From positions 176,462 through 240,461 of the forward strand of contig JAXGXQ010000004.1 in assembly GCA_040772685.1 (NCBI GenBank): a stretch of DNA of 64,000 nt, read 5' to 3'. Below the pieces are notes generated by a model. That model did not search any database. It was given only the letters and a program-made list of their open reading frames with translations, and was not told where the DNA came from. The DNA comes from JAXGXQ01 sp040772685. Lineage in GTDB: Bacteria; Bacillota; Clostridia; Saccharofermentanales; UBA5734. Positions within the stretch are counted from its first letter, which is position 1, and every line of letters starts with the position of its first letter. The translations under genes and the position numbers were made by a program. Below are positions 15,526 to 23,905 of the stretch, piece by piece.

Positions 15526-16611
15526 ATGCTAGAAAAGTTACAATCGGTTCTGGACCGTTACGAAGAATTGAATCTGCTGCTGGCCGATCCTGCTGTATTA
15601 GCTGATCAGGAGAGGTATCGACAATTAATTCAGGAACACTCTGCCTTACAACCGCTGGTTACCGCCTGCGAAAATTACCGAGCCTTGCAGCAACAAGTGC
15701 AGGAAAACCGCGATCTGTTTTATGCCAGCAGCGACCATGAGTTTCGCGAACTGGTACGGGAGGAACTGACAGAGCTTGAAACTAAGCTTGAAACCGCTGA
15801 ATCTGTGCTGCGAGACGCACTGACTCCTCAGGATCCTAACGATTCCCGCAATGTAATTGTGGAAATCCGGGCAGGCGCCGGCGGAGAGGAAGCAGCTTTG
15901 TTTGCCGCGGTTCTATACCGGATGTACCAGTCATATGCAGAAGGCAGAGGCTGGGAAACTGAAATTGTTGATTTAAGTGAAACCGGTATTGGCGGTTTTA
16001 AAGAAATTGTTTTTATGATCCGGGGCAATGGTGCCTACAGCCGCCTTAAATACGAGAGCGGTGTCCATCGGGTCCAGCGGGTACCGGTAACTGAATCCGG
16101 CGGTCGGATTCACACGTCAACTGTAACTGTAGCAGTACTGCCGGAAGCCAAGGCAGTAGAAATTGAAATTAACCCGAATGATTTACAGATAGATACCTAT
16201 CGGGCCTCAGGTGCCGGTGGACAGCACGTCAACAAGACCGATTCAGCTATCCGGATTACCCATCGGCCCAGCGGCCTGGTTGTGACATCGCAGGATCAGC
16301 GCTCACAGTATAAAAATAAAGAGAGCGCCATGGCTGTTCTGCGTTCACGTTTATATGAACAGGAGCAAAGCCGCCAGCATGGCGCAATAGCCTCGGAGCG
16401 CCGCAGCCAGGTAGGCACAGGCGACCGCAGCGAGCGCATACGCACCTATAATTATCAGCAAGGCCGAATTTCCGACCATCGGATCGGCCTGACACTATAC
16501 AAGCTGGAGGCGGTGCTTAATGGCGATCTGGATGAATTGATTGACGCTTTGATAACAGCTGATCGCGCTGAGACTCTGGGCAGGGGAGAAGGTAACGACG
16601 AACATGACTGA
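15526..16611 (+). CDS. prfA: Peptide chain release factor 1
   Basis: Reads UAA and UAG stop codons and triggers peptide release. The anticodon-like PVT (about 187-189, in RVPVTESGG) marks RF1 rather than RF2, and the catalytic GGQ lies at about 231-233 within SGAGGQHVNKTDSAIR. 361 residues, normal. I use ATG 15526, which sits 8 bases after AAAGGAA; upstream TTG 15505 and ATG 15517 are in frame but poorly placed. The GGQ glutamine is the expected PrmC target. The stop overlaps the start of the TsaC fusion by eight bases. Confidence 0.97.
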   Translation: MLEKLQSVLDRYEELNLLLADPAVLADQERYRQLIQEHSALQPLVTACENYRALQQQVQENRDLFYASSDHEFRELVREELTELETKLETAESVLRDALTPQDPNDSRNVIVEIRAGAGGEEAALFAAVLYRMYQSYAEGRGWETEIVDLSETGIGGFKEIVFMIRGNGAYSRLKYESGVHRVQRVPVTESGGRIHTSTVTVAVLPEAKAVEIEINPNDLQIDTYRASGAGGQHVNKTDSAIRITHRPSGLVVTSQDQRSQYKNKESAMAVLRSRLYEQEQSRQHGAIASERRSQVGTGDRSERIRTYNYQQGRISDHRIGLTLYKLEAVLNGDLDELIDALITADRAETLGRGEGNDEHD

Positions 16612-18307
16612 GCTGCAAACAATTGTGGTGGAGGTTGACCCCGTAAACCCTGATGATTCCGCACTGCTGCCTGCCGCTGAGCTTCTGCGTGCCGGTCAGT
16701 TGGTTGCTTTCCCGACTGAAACAGTCTATGGCCTGGGAGCTGACGCTTTTAACCCGGAGGCAGTGCGGGCAATTTTCACCGCCAAAGGCCGGCCGGCAGA
16801 TAATCCTTTAATTGTCCATGTGGCCAGTACCGACGAACTGACCGACGTTGTGCGCGAGCTTTCACCGCTTGCCAGGCTGTTGATTGAAAAATTTATGCCG
16901 GGCCCTTTGACTTTGGTGTTGCCGCGCTCAGCGCGGGTGCCGGATATAGTCACTGCAGGGCTGGATACAGTTGCTGTCCGTCTGCCGGAACATCCTGTTG
17001 CCCGCCGCCTGATTGAACTGGCCGGTGTACCGCTGGCAGCCCCTTCGGCCAACCGTTCCGGGCGCCCGAGCCCGACCCTTGCCAAGCATGTTCTGGAAGA
17101 TATGAAAGGCCGGATTCCGATGATTGTGGATGGAGGCCCCAGTGATTTCGGCGTTGAATCTACAGTGCTGGATGTTACCGGCAGCGTGCCTGTGATTCTG
17201 CGCCCCGGTGCTGTAACCATTGAAGAACTGCAAGAAGTTGCCGGTGAGATTTTGACTGTGGAATCAGCTGCAGCTGCTCAGTCTGACCCGGGCACTTATG
17301 CGCCCGTGAAAGGCGAAAAGCAAACTGAACTTAAGCAGTATACTAATACACTGGAGTCTGCACCCCGCTCACCGGGAATGAAGTACCGGCATTATGCCCC
17401 ACGCACACCGCTTTGCATTGCGGAAGGAAATACTGCTGCTGCCCGCTCAAACCAACTTTTACAGCAGGTTCTGGCAGCGATTGCCGCGGGTAGAACGCCT
17501 GCTGTTTTCACCTCGCGCGAGACAATCGAGTTGCTGCGAGCCAATCTGCCAGAAGGCTGGCATTTGCAGGTCGGGTCAGAAAATGAAAACATACCTGCTG
17601 AAGCAGGCAGTGCTGACCAGACAATCTGGGCGATTGTTCACGGACCAGGCGGCCAGGCCCGCACAGCCGCCAGTCATTTGTTTGCCGCTTTACGCTGGCT
17701 GGATACCCGTCAGGCTGATCTGATAATAGCTGAAAGCGCAGATAGCACCGGTATTGGAGCCGCTTACCTTAATCGCCTGCACAAAGCTGCCGGTGGAGGA
17801 GCCGAGCCTGTACCGACAGCGAACTGCAACTGTATGAAAAAGGAGACTGCGATGAAACTGTTGTTTATCTGTACAGGTAACACTTGCCGCAGCCCCATGG
17901 CTGCCTATCTGTTCAATCATTTCTCTGCCGATAGCGGCCACAGCGCGGAATCGGCGGGACTGGCTGCCCGAAACGGCGACTCAATCAGCGAGAATGCCCG
18001 ATTGGTACTGGAAGCTGAATACGGAATTGATGCCAGCGATCACCGCTCACGTTTATTTGAGTTGGAACTGGCTGCCGGCTTTGACCGCGTGCTGACAATG
18101 AACAGCTCGCAGCGTGACTACCTGCGCTCACTGTTGCCGGATCAGGCCGCAAAAATCATGACAATCGGCGAAGCTGCCGGTTTGCCGGCTGAAGCTGTTG
18201 AGGATCCATTCGGCCAATCTCGCGAAATTTATCTGCAAACCGCGCGGCAGCTTGAACGGTTGATAAAGCTGATACTCGAACAGCTAAACAAGAATTCTGT
18301 TGAATAA
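16604..18307 (+). CDS. Fusion: threonylcarbamoyl-AMP synthase (TsaC/Sua5) plus YwlE-type protein arginine phosphatase
   Basis: A single 567-codon frame carries two enzymes. Residues about 10-205 are the YrdC/TsaC domain (FPTETVYGLGADAF, KGRPADNPL, SANRSGRPSPT), which makes threonylcarbamoyl-AMP for t6A in tRNA. SPGMKYRHYAPRTP (about 253-266) is the Sua5 linker, followed by the Sua5 domain to about 405. From Met417 a complete low-molecular-weight phosphatase follows: CTGNTCRSPMA P-loop, with the Thr that marks arginine phosphatases such as YwlE, and the acid motif EDPFGQSREIY. An AAGGAGA ribosome site sits just before ATG 17852 (Met417), so the phosphatase might also be made separately. In Bacillus, ywlC and ywlE are nearby but separate genes. 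Confidence 0.88.
   Translation: MTELQTIVVEVDPVNPDDSALLPAAELLRAGQLVAFPTETVYGLGADAFNPEAVRAIFTAKGRPADNPLIVHVASTDELTDVVRELSPLARLLIEKFMPGPLTLVLPRSARVPDIVTAGLDTVAVRLPEHPVARRLIELAGVPLAAPSANRSGRPSPTLAKHVLEDMKGRIPMIVDGGPSDFGVESTVLDVTGSVPVILRPGAVTIEELQEVAGEILTVESAAAAQSDPGTYAPVKGEKQTELKQYTNTLESAPRSPGMKYRHYAPRTPLCIAEGNTAAARSNQLLQQVLAAIAAGRTPAVFTSRETIELLRANLPEGWHLQVGSENENIPAEAGSADQTIWAIVHGPGGQARTAASHLFAALRWLDTRQADLIIAESADSTGIGAAYLNRLHKAAGGGAEPVPTANCNCMKKETAMKLLFICTGNTCRSPMAAYLFNHFSADSGHSAESAGLAARNGDSISENARLVLEAEYGIDASDHRSRLFELELAAGFDRVLTMNSSQRDYLRSLLPDQAAKIMTIGEAAGLPAEAVEDPFGQSREIYLQTARQLERLIKLILEQLNKNSVE
17840..17854 (+). promoter_or_regulatory. Internal ribosome binding site and start inside the TsaC-phosphatase fusion
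   Basis: AAGGAGA followed by ACTGCG-type spacing and ATG at 17852, in frame with the upstream domain. It would give a free 151-residue arginine phosphatase. Confidence 0.55.
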
Positions 18308-18460
18308 GGTTGTAGCTTTTTTCTGATTGTTCTGTTGTACTGGCCAGTTGTCTTTTTCTGGCTGGTTATGGCAACTGAAAACCCATTTAATTATGAGACC
18401 ATAGCTCTATAATCGGAGCAAACCAGACGACGGCAGTCCGGTCTTTAAGCCCGATATCTC

Positions 18461-18489
18461 TTGACTTGCGGCTATTGGGGTGATATAGT
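18461..18489 (+). promoter_or_regulatory. Main promoter of the rpsF-ssb-rpsR operon
   Basis: TTGACT, a 17-base spacer, and TATAGT with an upstream TGA extension: a near-consensus sigma-A promoter. Confidence 0.8.
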
Positions 18490-18526
18490 TTCTTACGCTA
18501 TGCGCCGCATGCGCATCGTAATCAAT

Positions 18527-18564
18527 CTAGTATCCTCGCTCTGTCTGCGGGACAGAGCCGCTAG
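18527..18564 (+). promoter_or_regulatory. Candidate S6:S18 binding leader motif
   Basis: GCTCTGTC (18538-18545) pairs perfectly with GACAGAGC (18551-18558) around TGCGG. An outer CTAG (18527-18530) pairs with CTAG (18561-18564), leaving a CCG (18558-18560) at the 3' side of the hairpin. The known S6:S18 autoregulatory leader also places a CCG bulge beside a hairpin upstream of rpsF. The match is by shape and location, not by a covariance search. Confidence 0.5.
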
Positions 18565-18584
18565 TCCAAGAGGAGGTGAAATTA

Positions 18585-18872
18585 ATGGTAAGAAACTACG
18601 AAGCGATGTATATTCTCAATCCGGCAGCCGGAGAAGAGGCAACCGTAGCCACAAGTGAAAAGCTTAAAGAGCTGATCGAAGGCGCCGGTACCATCGAGAA
18701 GTACGAAGTCCTGGGCCGTCGTCGTCTGGCGTACGAAATCAACGACCAGAAGGAGGGCTTCTACGTCCTCGTCAACTTCAGTGCGGATGTCGAGTTCCCG
18801 AAGGAATTCGAGCGAATACTCAAAATTACTGATGGCGTACTGCGCTATCTGATTACTCGCACTGACGACTGA
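18585..18872 (+). CDS. rpsF: 30S ribosomal protein S6
   Basis: Small-subunit protein that binds the central domain of 16S rRNA with S18. 95 residues, starting MVRNYEAMYILNP, with the typical LGRRRLAYEINDQKEGFYVL core. The start at 18585 follows a perfect AGGAGGTGA. First gene of the conserved rpsF-ssb-rpsR operon, which lets S6 and S18 be made together; the leader likely binds the S6:S18 complex for feedback. Confidence 0.97.
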   Translation: MVRNYEAMYILNPAAGEEATVATSEKLKELIEGAGTIEKYEVLGRRRLAYEINDQKEGFYVLVNFSADVEFPKEFERILKITDGVLRYLITRTDD

Positions 18873-18894
18873 TTGTCAGAAAGGAAACGCATCG

Positions 18895-19329
18895 ATGAAC
18901 AAAGCAATTTTAATGGGCAGACTGACACGTGATCCTGAGCTGCGGACAACGCAGAACCAGATTCCGGTATGTACCTTCACCTTGGCGATCGACCGCAGGT
19001 TCAAGAACGCGGCCGGTGAAAAACAGGCTGATTTTATTCCGGTGGTCGCCTGGAGGCAGCAGGCTGAATTTGCCAGCAAGTACTTCCAAAAAGGCTCACG
19101 TATGGCCGTCGTCGGCAGCATTCAGACCCGCAACTGGGATGACGCCGAAGGCAAACGCCACTATATGACCGAAGTTATCGCCGATGAAATCTACTTCACT
19201 GAATCGCGCCGCGATGGCGGTTCCGACAGTGGACAAGCAGGCGGTTATCAGGCTCCGGCCGGGCAACCTGCAAACGACGGCTTTTTCCCGTCACCGGATG
19301 ATGACACTTCATTGCCCTTCGAGCTTTAA
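18895..19329 (+). CDS. ssb: Single-stranded DNA-binding protein
   Basis: Tetrameric OB-fold protein that coats single-stranded DNA. OB domain about 1-105 (MNKAILMGRLTRDPELR at the start), then a Gly/Gln/Pro-rich linker and an acidic tail. The tail reads DDDTSLPFEL: the usual terminal acidic-xPF tip is followed by two more residues, Glu-Leu. In well-studied SSBs the terminal Phe carboxylate docks partner proteins, so this extension is unusual. It lies 22 bases after rpsF with AAAGGAA as ribosome site. Confidence 0.96.
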   Translation: MNKAILMGRLTRDPELRTTQNQIPVCTFTLAIDRRFKNAAGEKQADFIPVVAWRQQAEFASKYFQKGSRMAVVGSIQTRNWDDAEGKRHYMTEVIADEIYFTESRRDGGSDSGQAGGYQAPAGQPANDGFFPSPDDDTSLPFEL

Positions 19330-19369
19330 TTCATTTGTGCGCTGATTTTACGAAAGGAGACTGGTTCTC

Positions 19370-19633
19370 ATGGCTGAAGTAAGACGAGGCGGAGATCGTG
19401 ATCGTGGCGGTATGCGTCCACGCAGATCACGCCGTAAAGTATGTGCTTTCTGTGTAGATAAAATTGATCATATTGATTACAAAGACACAGGACGCCTGCG
19501 TAAGTTCGTGTCGGAGCGCGGCAAGATTCTGCCGAAGCGGATGTCCGGCACCTGTGCCAAACATCAGCGCGATCTAACCATTGCGATCAAACGGGCAAGA
19601 CACGTTGCCCTGCTGCCGTTCGCCGGCGAATAA
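19370..19633 (+). CDS. rpsR: 30S ribosomal protein S18 (cysteine-containing type)
   Basis: Partner of S6 on the ribosome platform. 87 residues with an Arg/Gly-rich N-terminus, then KVCAFC (C25, C28) and GTCAKHQRDL, the zinc-type pattern, and the standard IDYKD and RHVALLPF segments. AAAGGAGA ribosome site. Followed by an intrinsic terminator. Confidence 0.97.
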   Translation: MAEVRRGGDRDRGGMRPRRSRRKVCAFCVDKIDHIDYKDTGRLRKFVSERGKILPKRMSGTCAKHQRDLTIAIKRARHVALLPFAGE

Positions 19634-19656
19634 ACACAATTAGCGATGTGATAACA

Positions 19657-19695
19657 CTGCCGGGCAGCATCAGCAACCCGGCAGTTTTATTTTCC
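19657..19695 (+). terminator. Intrinsic terminator after rpsR
   Basis: CTGCCGGG (19657-19664) pairs with CCCGGCAG (19677-19684), followed by TTTTATTTT. It ends the rpsF-ssb-rpsR transcript. Confidence 0.85.
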
Positions 19696-19700
19696 AGTTT

Positions 19701-19737
19701 TTGGTATAGTATTGATAACGAAAATAATTCTTATAGT
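19701..19737 (+). promoter_or_regulatory. AT-rich promoter-like region upstream of rplI
   Basis: TTGGTA (19701) and TTGATA (19712) are -35-like; ATAATT (19724) and TATAGT (19732-19737) are -10-like. Spacing is not ideal for any single pair, so the exact promoter is uncertain. Confidence 0.35.
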
Positions 19738-19788
19738 GTAATTTTCAAAGCGTTGCTCTGCGACAAGCAGAAGCAGCAGGAGGATAAA

Positions 19789-20238
19789 ATGAAAGTTGTT
19801 TTAATAAAAGAAGTAAAAGGACTTGGCAAGCCGGATGACATCGTTGAAGTTCAGGATGGTTACGCGCGAAATTTCCTCTTTCGGCAAAAACTGGCGCTGG
19901 AAGCCACACCGGAAAACTTGAATACTGTTAAGACCCGTAAAAAAGCTGAGGCCGCCAAAGCAGAACGCGAACGTCAGGAAGCAATTGACACAGGCGAGCG
20001 CCTTAAAGGACAGGTTTTCACCTTGCCCGTAAAATGCGGTGAGGGCGGCCGGCTTTATGGTGCTGTTACCGCGATGGACGTCGCGGCAGCCATGGCTAAA
20101 GAAAACATGAAGGTTGACAAACGCAACATCACTTTGCCGGATCAGATTAAAAGCCTTGGGCTATATGATGCCGAAGTGCGTCTGCATCAGGATGTCACCG
20201 TTAAGTTTCAGATTAATGTCGTCCCCTTAAAGCCATAA
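19789..20238 (+). CDS. rplI: 50S ribosomal protein L9
   Basis: Elongated large-subunit protein. 149 residues, with the N-domain MKVVLIKEVKGLGKPDDIVEV ... GYARNFL and a long helix, then the C-domain (GGRLYGAVTAMDVAAAM). ATG 19789 follows GCAGGAGG; upstream in-frame codons are promoter sequence. Starts the rplI-dnaB-tilS-hpt-ftsH run. In many Firmicutes the c-di-AMP phosphodiesterase gene gdpP precedes rplI; it is not here. Confidence 0.97.
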   Translation: MKVVLIKEVKGLGKPDDIVEVQDGYARNFLFRQKLALEATPENLNTVKTRKKAEAAKAERERQEAIDTGERLKGQVFTLPVKCGEGGRLYGAVTAMDVAAAMAKENMKVDKRNITLPDQIKSLGLYDAEVRLHQDVTVKFQINVVPLKP

Positions 20239-20251
20239 CCGGAGGCAAGAA

Positions 20252-21646
20252 ATGTCCAATACTTCAGTAGGTCTGGCCCGTAAGCTCGCTTCAGGCAGAG
20301 TGCCGCCCAACAATATAAAAGCTGAACAGAGCGTACTCGGATGCGCTATGTCCGGGCTCAAGCCGCTGGCTGAAATCATGGCAGCATTAAAGACCGAAGA
20401 TTTCTACCGGCCTGACCATCAATTAATTTATGATGCGATTTGTGAGCTTTCGATGGCCAGCAAACCAGTTGATATTATTACCGTGTCAGACTTGCTGGAT
20501 AGCCGCGGCAAGCTGCTTAACGCCGGTGGTTTGGCTTATATTTCTTCATTGCCGGACCAGGCACCCCTGATTGCCAATGCCGGCCACTATGCTGACCTTG
20601 TGCGCCAGAAATCAATTTTGCGCCGCCTGATTACCGCGATGGACGATGTTACTGCGCTTTGTCTGGAAGATGGTCAGGAAGCCGGTCTGATGTTGGACGT
20701 TGCCGCCAAACGAATTTATGATATCCGTGAAAACCGTGATGCCATTGGTTTTGAAAGCCTGAAAGACATTATCGGCAGAACTGTAAACGAAATAGCTGAA
20801 ATCGCCAGAGGAAAACCGCGCGAGCACTTGGTTCAGACGGGTTTTCGCAGCCTCGACCGCGCTCTCGGCGGGCTGCGTCCGGGCAGCCTGATTATTGTTG
20901 CTGCCCGGCCCGGTATGGGCAAATCGGCGCTGGCACTTAACATTGCGCAAAAGGCTGCGACGCTCTACCGTGTACCGGCCGCCATCTTCAGCCTGGAAAT
21001 GTCCAAGGAAGAAATTGGCAACCGGATGCTGAGCGCTCAATCTCAAATCAACTCGCGCAACCTCAATGTCGGTGATTTGAAAACGGATGACTGGGAAAAA
21101 ATCGCTCGCGCCCTGCCTTACTTATCAGCGGCTCCGGTATATATCGACGACCGCTCCGGCACGAGCGTAATGGAAATGATGTCCAAATGCCGCCAGCTTA
21201 AACTCGATGGTCATTTAGGTTTGATTATTATCGACTACCTGCAGCTGATGAGCGGCAGCGGCTCCGGTCGCTTCGAAAGCCGCCAGCAGGAAATTTCTGA
21301 AATTTCCCGGTCGTTGAAAATTATGGCGAAAGAACTGAACGTACCGGTAATCGCGCTTTCACAATTAAGCCGTGCCTGCGAAATCCGTTCAGATAAAAAA
21401 CCGCTGCTTTCCGACCTGCGTGATTCGGGTGCTATCGAGCAGGATGCTGACGTTGTCATGTTCCTGTTCCGTGAGCATTATTACGCTTCTGACCAGCAGC
21501 CACTCGAAGTAGAAGACGCGGAAGTTATCATCGCCAAGAATCGGCAAGGCGAGACGGGCAGTATTCATTTAAGCTGGCGCCCGCGCTTCACGATGTTCTT
21601 TGAAAAAGATGAGGCCTGGATGCCGTCGGAAGCTCCGCCGGCCTGA
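20252..21646 (+). CDS. dnaB: Replicative DNA helicase DnaB
   Basis: Hexameric helicase at the replication fork (DnaC in Bacillus naming). N-terminal DnaB domain (about 18-120, PPNNIKAEQSVLGCAM), linker, and RecA-type motor with Walker A ARPGMGKSAL (about 217-226), Walker B LIIIDYLQLM, and DLRDSGAIEQDADVV. 464 residues, normal and without an intein. It follows rplI by 13 bases, with a CCGGAGG ribosome site. Confidence 0.97.
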   Translation: MSNTSVGLARKLASGRVPPNNIKAEQSVLGCAMSGLKPLAEIMAALKTEDFYRPDHQLIYDAICELSMASKPVDIITVSDLLDSRGKLLNAGGLAYISSLPDQAPLIANAGHYADLVRQKSILRRLITAMDDVTALCLEDGQEAGLMLDVAAKRIYDIRENRDAIGFESLKDIIGRTVNEIAEIARGKPREHLVQTGFRSLDRALGGLRPGSLIIVAARPGMGKSALALNIAQKAATLYRVPAAIFSLEMSKEEIGNRMLSAQSQINSRNLNVGDLKTDDWEKIARALPYLSAAPVYIDDRSGTSVMEMMSKCRQLKLDGHLGLIIIDYLQLMSGSGSGRFESRQQEISEISRSLKIMAKELNVPVIALSQLSRACEIRSDKKPLLSDLRDSGAIEQDADVVMFLFREHYYASDQQPLEVEDAEVIIAKNRQGETGSIHLSWRPRFTMFFEKDEAWMPSEAPPA

Positions 21647-21654
21647 GGAATTCA

Positions 21655-23286
21655 ATGGAAAAAGTTGATATATTGCCTCAAGTGCAGGATTTCTGCCGGC
21701 GTAACGATCTGCTGCCGGAAGGCGGTCGTGTTATTGTCGGCTTATCCGGCGGCCCGGATTCGCTTGCTTTATTTGACATCCTTCACCGCCTGGCTCCAAA
21801 GTATAAATACACACTCGTAGCTGCGCATTTAAACCACGGTCTGCGCGGCGCTGACGCGGATGCCGATGAAGCCGCAGTCCGTTGCTTTTGCGAGGATTAC
21901 AATACCCGTTTATATGTTAGAAAGCGCGACATCGCAGCTGAGGCTGCCGCGAATTGCCAAAGTGAGGAGGAAGCAGGCCGGCGTGCCCGCTATTCCTTTT
22001 TTAATATTGTGGTGCGTAAGGAAGCGATGCTGATGGCAGCCGAAAAGGCGCGCACAGAGCCGGAAAGTCAACGGATTCGGAACCCGCTGGAGCATCACTC
22101 GCTTTATGCCGAGCCGGTTGAAACTCAAAATAATGACTTCTATCGCCAAGGTATCCGTGTCGCAGTCGGGCATCACCGCAATGATCAGGCTGAGACAGTG
22201 CTGCTTAACCTTGGCCGCGGCAGCGGGATTGATGGCCTTGCCGGCATGCGCCCGCAAAACGGGCATATTATCCGACCGCTTTTACCGATCGCACGGGAAA
22301 AGATCGAAGAATATGTCTGTTGGCGCGGTTTGAAGCCTTGCCTCGATGCAACTAATCTGGAAACAAATGCAACCCGCAACCGTTTGCGCCATCAAGTGAT
22401 ACCGGCTATGTCTGAAGCTTTCGGCTTTGATATTGTGCCCTCGCTGGCCAGAGCCGCCAGATTACTGCGTCAGGATGCTGACTATTTACACCAACAAGCC
22501 GAAAATGCTCTGGCCGCAATTCATGCAGGTGCAGAAAAAAACGCTGAACAGCAACAGCTTCGGGGAAATAATCTTCCAGGCGCAGTGGCAATGCTTTCGA
22601 TCAAAGAAGTTAACGAATTGCATCCGGCCATTCTCAGCCGGGTTTTACGCCGTTGGTACCAGGACAGCTTTGGCGATGTTCGTGACCTTTCTGCCCGGCA
22701 GGTGGCAGTGCTGATAAATCTTTGCCGGCCCGGCCGCAGCGGCAGGAAAGCCAGCCTGCCCCAGGGGAGGTCTGCTGTACGTGACTTTGACAATCTGGTT
22801 CTGCTTGAGGCAGCTGATACTGCGAATGTCGCGGCAGAGGTTGCCGGAGCAGCTGCCGCAGCCAAAACAAGCCCGGAGCAACTCCTCAAGATTCCCGGAA
22901 TAACAGAATTAGCCGGCGGAGATCGCTTTGTAACCCGCTTCATTGTCGTACAGAATCAAATCGTTTATAATAGCACGATATGGTGCTTTCAGGCATCGGA
23001 ACTCAGCGGAGCAGTTGTGCGCTATCGTCGGCCTCGTGATTATTTCAAGGTTGAAGGAAGGGCGCACGGCAAATCTCTGAAAAAGTATTTTTGTGAACGT
23101 AAAGTGCCTGCCGGTCTGCGCGACCGGCTGCCGTTAATAGCCCGGGGCGATACAATTCTCTGGATTCCCGGGGTAGGAGCGGCCCACCGCTTGCCGACAG
23201 AGGCGGTTGCGGAAGAGATTCCTCACGAGGCATGGGTTGAGGTACGTTATCTGCGCTCACCTGCGCCAACGAAGCCTGAAAACTAA
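21655..23286 (+). CDS. tilS: tRNA(Ile)-lysidine synthetase with an enlarged core
   Basis: Converts C34 of tRNA-Ile(CAU) to lysidine so that it reads AUA. PP-loop SGGPDSLALF lies near 30-39 and LNHGLRG follows. The GHHRNDQAET block is displaced by an extra 40-50 residues (about 121-165) rich in charged residues that usual TilS proteins lack. The C-terminal TilS domains include RRPRDYF and LKKYFCERKVP. 543 residues against about 430-480. It starts 8 bases after dnaB with GAGGAATTCA upstream. Confidence 0.94.
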   Translation: MEKVDILPQVQDFCRRNDLLPEGGRVIVGLSGGPDSLALFDILHRLAPKYKYTLVAAHLNHGLRGADADADEAAVRCFCEDYNTRLYVRKRDIAAEAAANCQSEEEAGRRARYSFFNIVVRKEAMLMAAEKARTEPESQRIRNPLEHHSLYAEPVETQNNDFYRQGIRVAVGHHRNDQAETVLLNLGRGSGIDGLAGMRPQNGHIIRPLLPIAREKIEEYVCWRGLKPCLDATNLETNATRNRLRHQVIPAMSEAFGFDIVPSLARAARLLRQDADYLHQQAENALAAIHAGAEKNAEQQQLRGNNLPGAVAMLSIKEVNELHPAILSRVLRRWYQDSFGDVRDLSARQVAVLINLCRPGRSGRKASLPQGRSAVRDFDNLVLLEAADTANVAAEVAGAAAAAKTSPEQLLKIPGITELAGGDRFVTRFIVVQNQIVYNSTIWCFQASELSGAVVRYRRPRDYFKVEGRAHGKSLKKYFCERKVPAGLRDRLPLIARGDTILWIPGVGAAHRLPTEAVAEEIPHEAWVEVRYLRSPAPTKPEN

Positions 23287-23359
23287 ACTGCCGCGGCTAA
23301 ACGTCCGCCCGCTGAAGTTTTGGCATACAGTAAATAAAACAGGAGGCAATCCAGACCCC

Positions 23360-23905
23360 ATGGGAAAATATATTAAAGGAATAATGATCGAACGCTCTGA
23401 AATTGACGAAATGTGTCAAAGGCTGGGTGAACAGATTTCTGCCGATTATGCCGGCCGTGAAGTTGTTTTGATCGGCGTCCTTAAGGGCGCTTTCATTTTT
23501 ATGGCTGACCTGGTTCGCCATATAACCATACCCTGCTATATCGATTTCATGTCGGTTTCCAGCTACGGCAGCGGAACCCGCTCATCGGGAGTTGTCCGGA
23601 TCAATAAAGATCTGGACGGCGATATAACGGGCAAGCACGTTATTGTCATTGAAGATATTGTTGATTCAGGGCTGACACTCAACCATCTCAAGCAGTTGCT
23701 CGGCACACGCAATCCAGCCAGCATTGCTTTTTGCACAGCGTTCGATAAACCGGAACGCCGTCGCGTTGAAATAGATGTTGCATATGTCGGGAAACGCATT
23801 CGTGATGAATTTATTGTAGGCTATGGGCTTGATTATGACGGTCGGTACCGCAATCTCCCCGATGTAGCTATTTTGGGAGACGATGGAACTGGAGGCGACA
23901 GATGA
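23360..23905 (+). CDS. hpt: Hypoxanthine phosphoribosyltransferase
   Basis: Purine salvage: hypoxanthine or guanine plus PRPP to IMP or GMP. The PRPP motif VIVIEDIVDSGLTL lies near 93-106, and the N-terminal ISADYAG and VGVLKGAFIFMADL-type blocks match Hpt. 181 residues. ATG 23360 is chosen as the normal N-terminus (MGKYIKGIMIE); AGGAGG is present but about 13 bases upstream, a long spacing. The tilS-hpt-ftsH order is conserved in Firmicutes. The stop overlaps ftsH by four bases. Confidence 0.95.
   Translation: MGKYIKGIMIERSEIDEMCQRLGEQISADYAGREVVLIGVLKGAFIFMADLVRHITIPCYIDFMSVSSYGSGTRSSGVVRINKDLDGDITGKHVIVIEDIVDSGLTLNHLKQLLGTRNPASIAFCTAFDKPERRRVEIDVAYVGKRIRDEFIVGYGLDYDGRYRNLPDVAILGDDGTGGDR

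Larger units (their letters stand above)
18308..18584 (+). promoter_or_regulatory. Intergenic region with two promoters and a structured rpsF leader
   Basis: This 277-base region lies between the fusion gene and rpsF. A weak promoter has TATAAT at 18408-18413. The stronger one is TTGACT (18461-18466), 17 bases, TATAGT (18484-18489) with a TG extension at 18481. The stretch ACTGGCCAG/CTGGCTGGT near 18340-18366 can pair with two wobbles but lacks a T tail. Confidence 0.65.

Noticed and set aside
17780..17860. Reading the TsaC-phosphatase gene as a pseudogene or frameshift
   Set aside because: Both domains are complete with intact active-site motifs and a continuous frame, so fusion is the simpler reading, although sequence error is not excluded.
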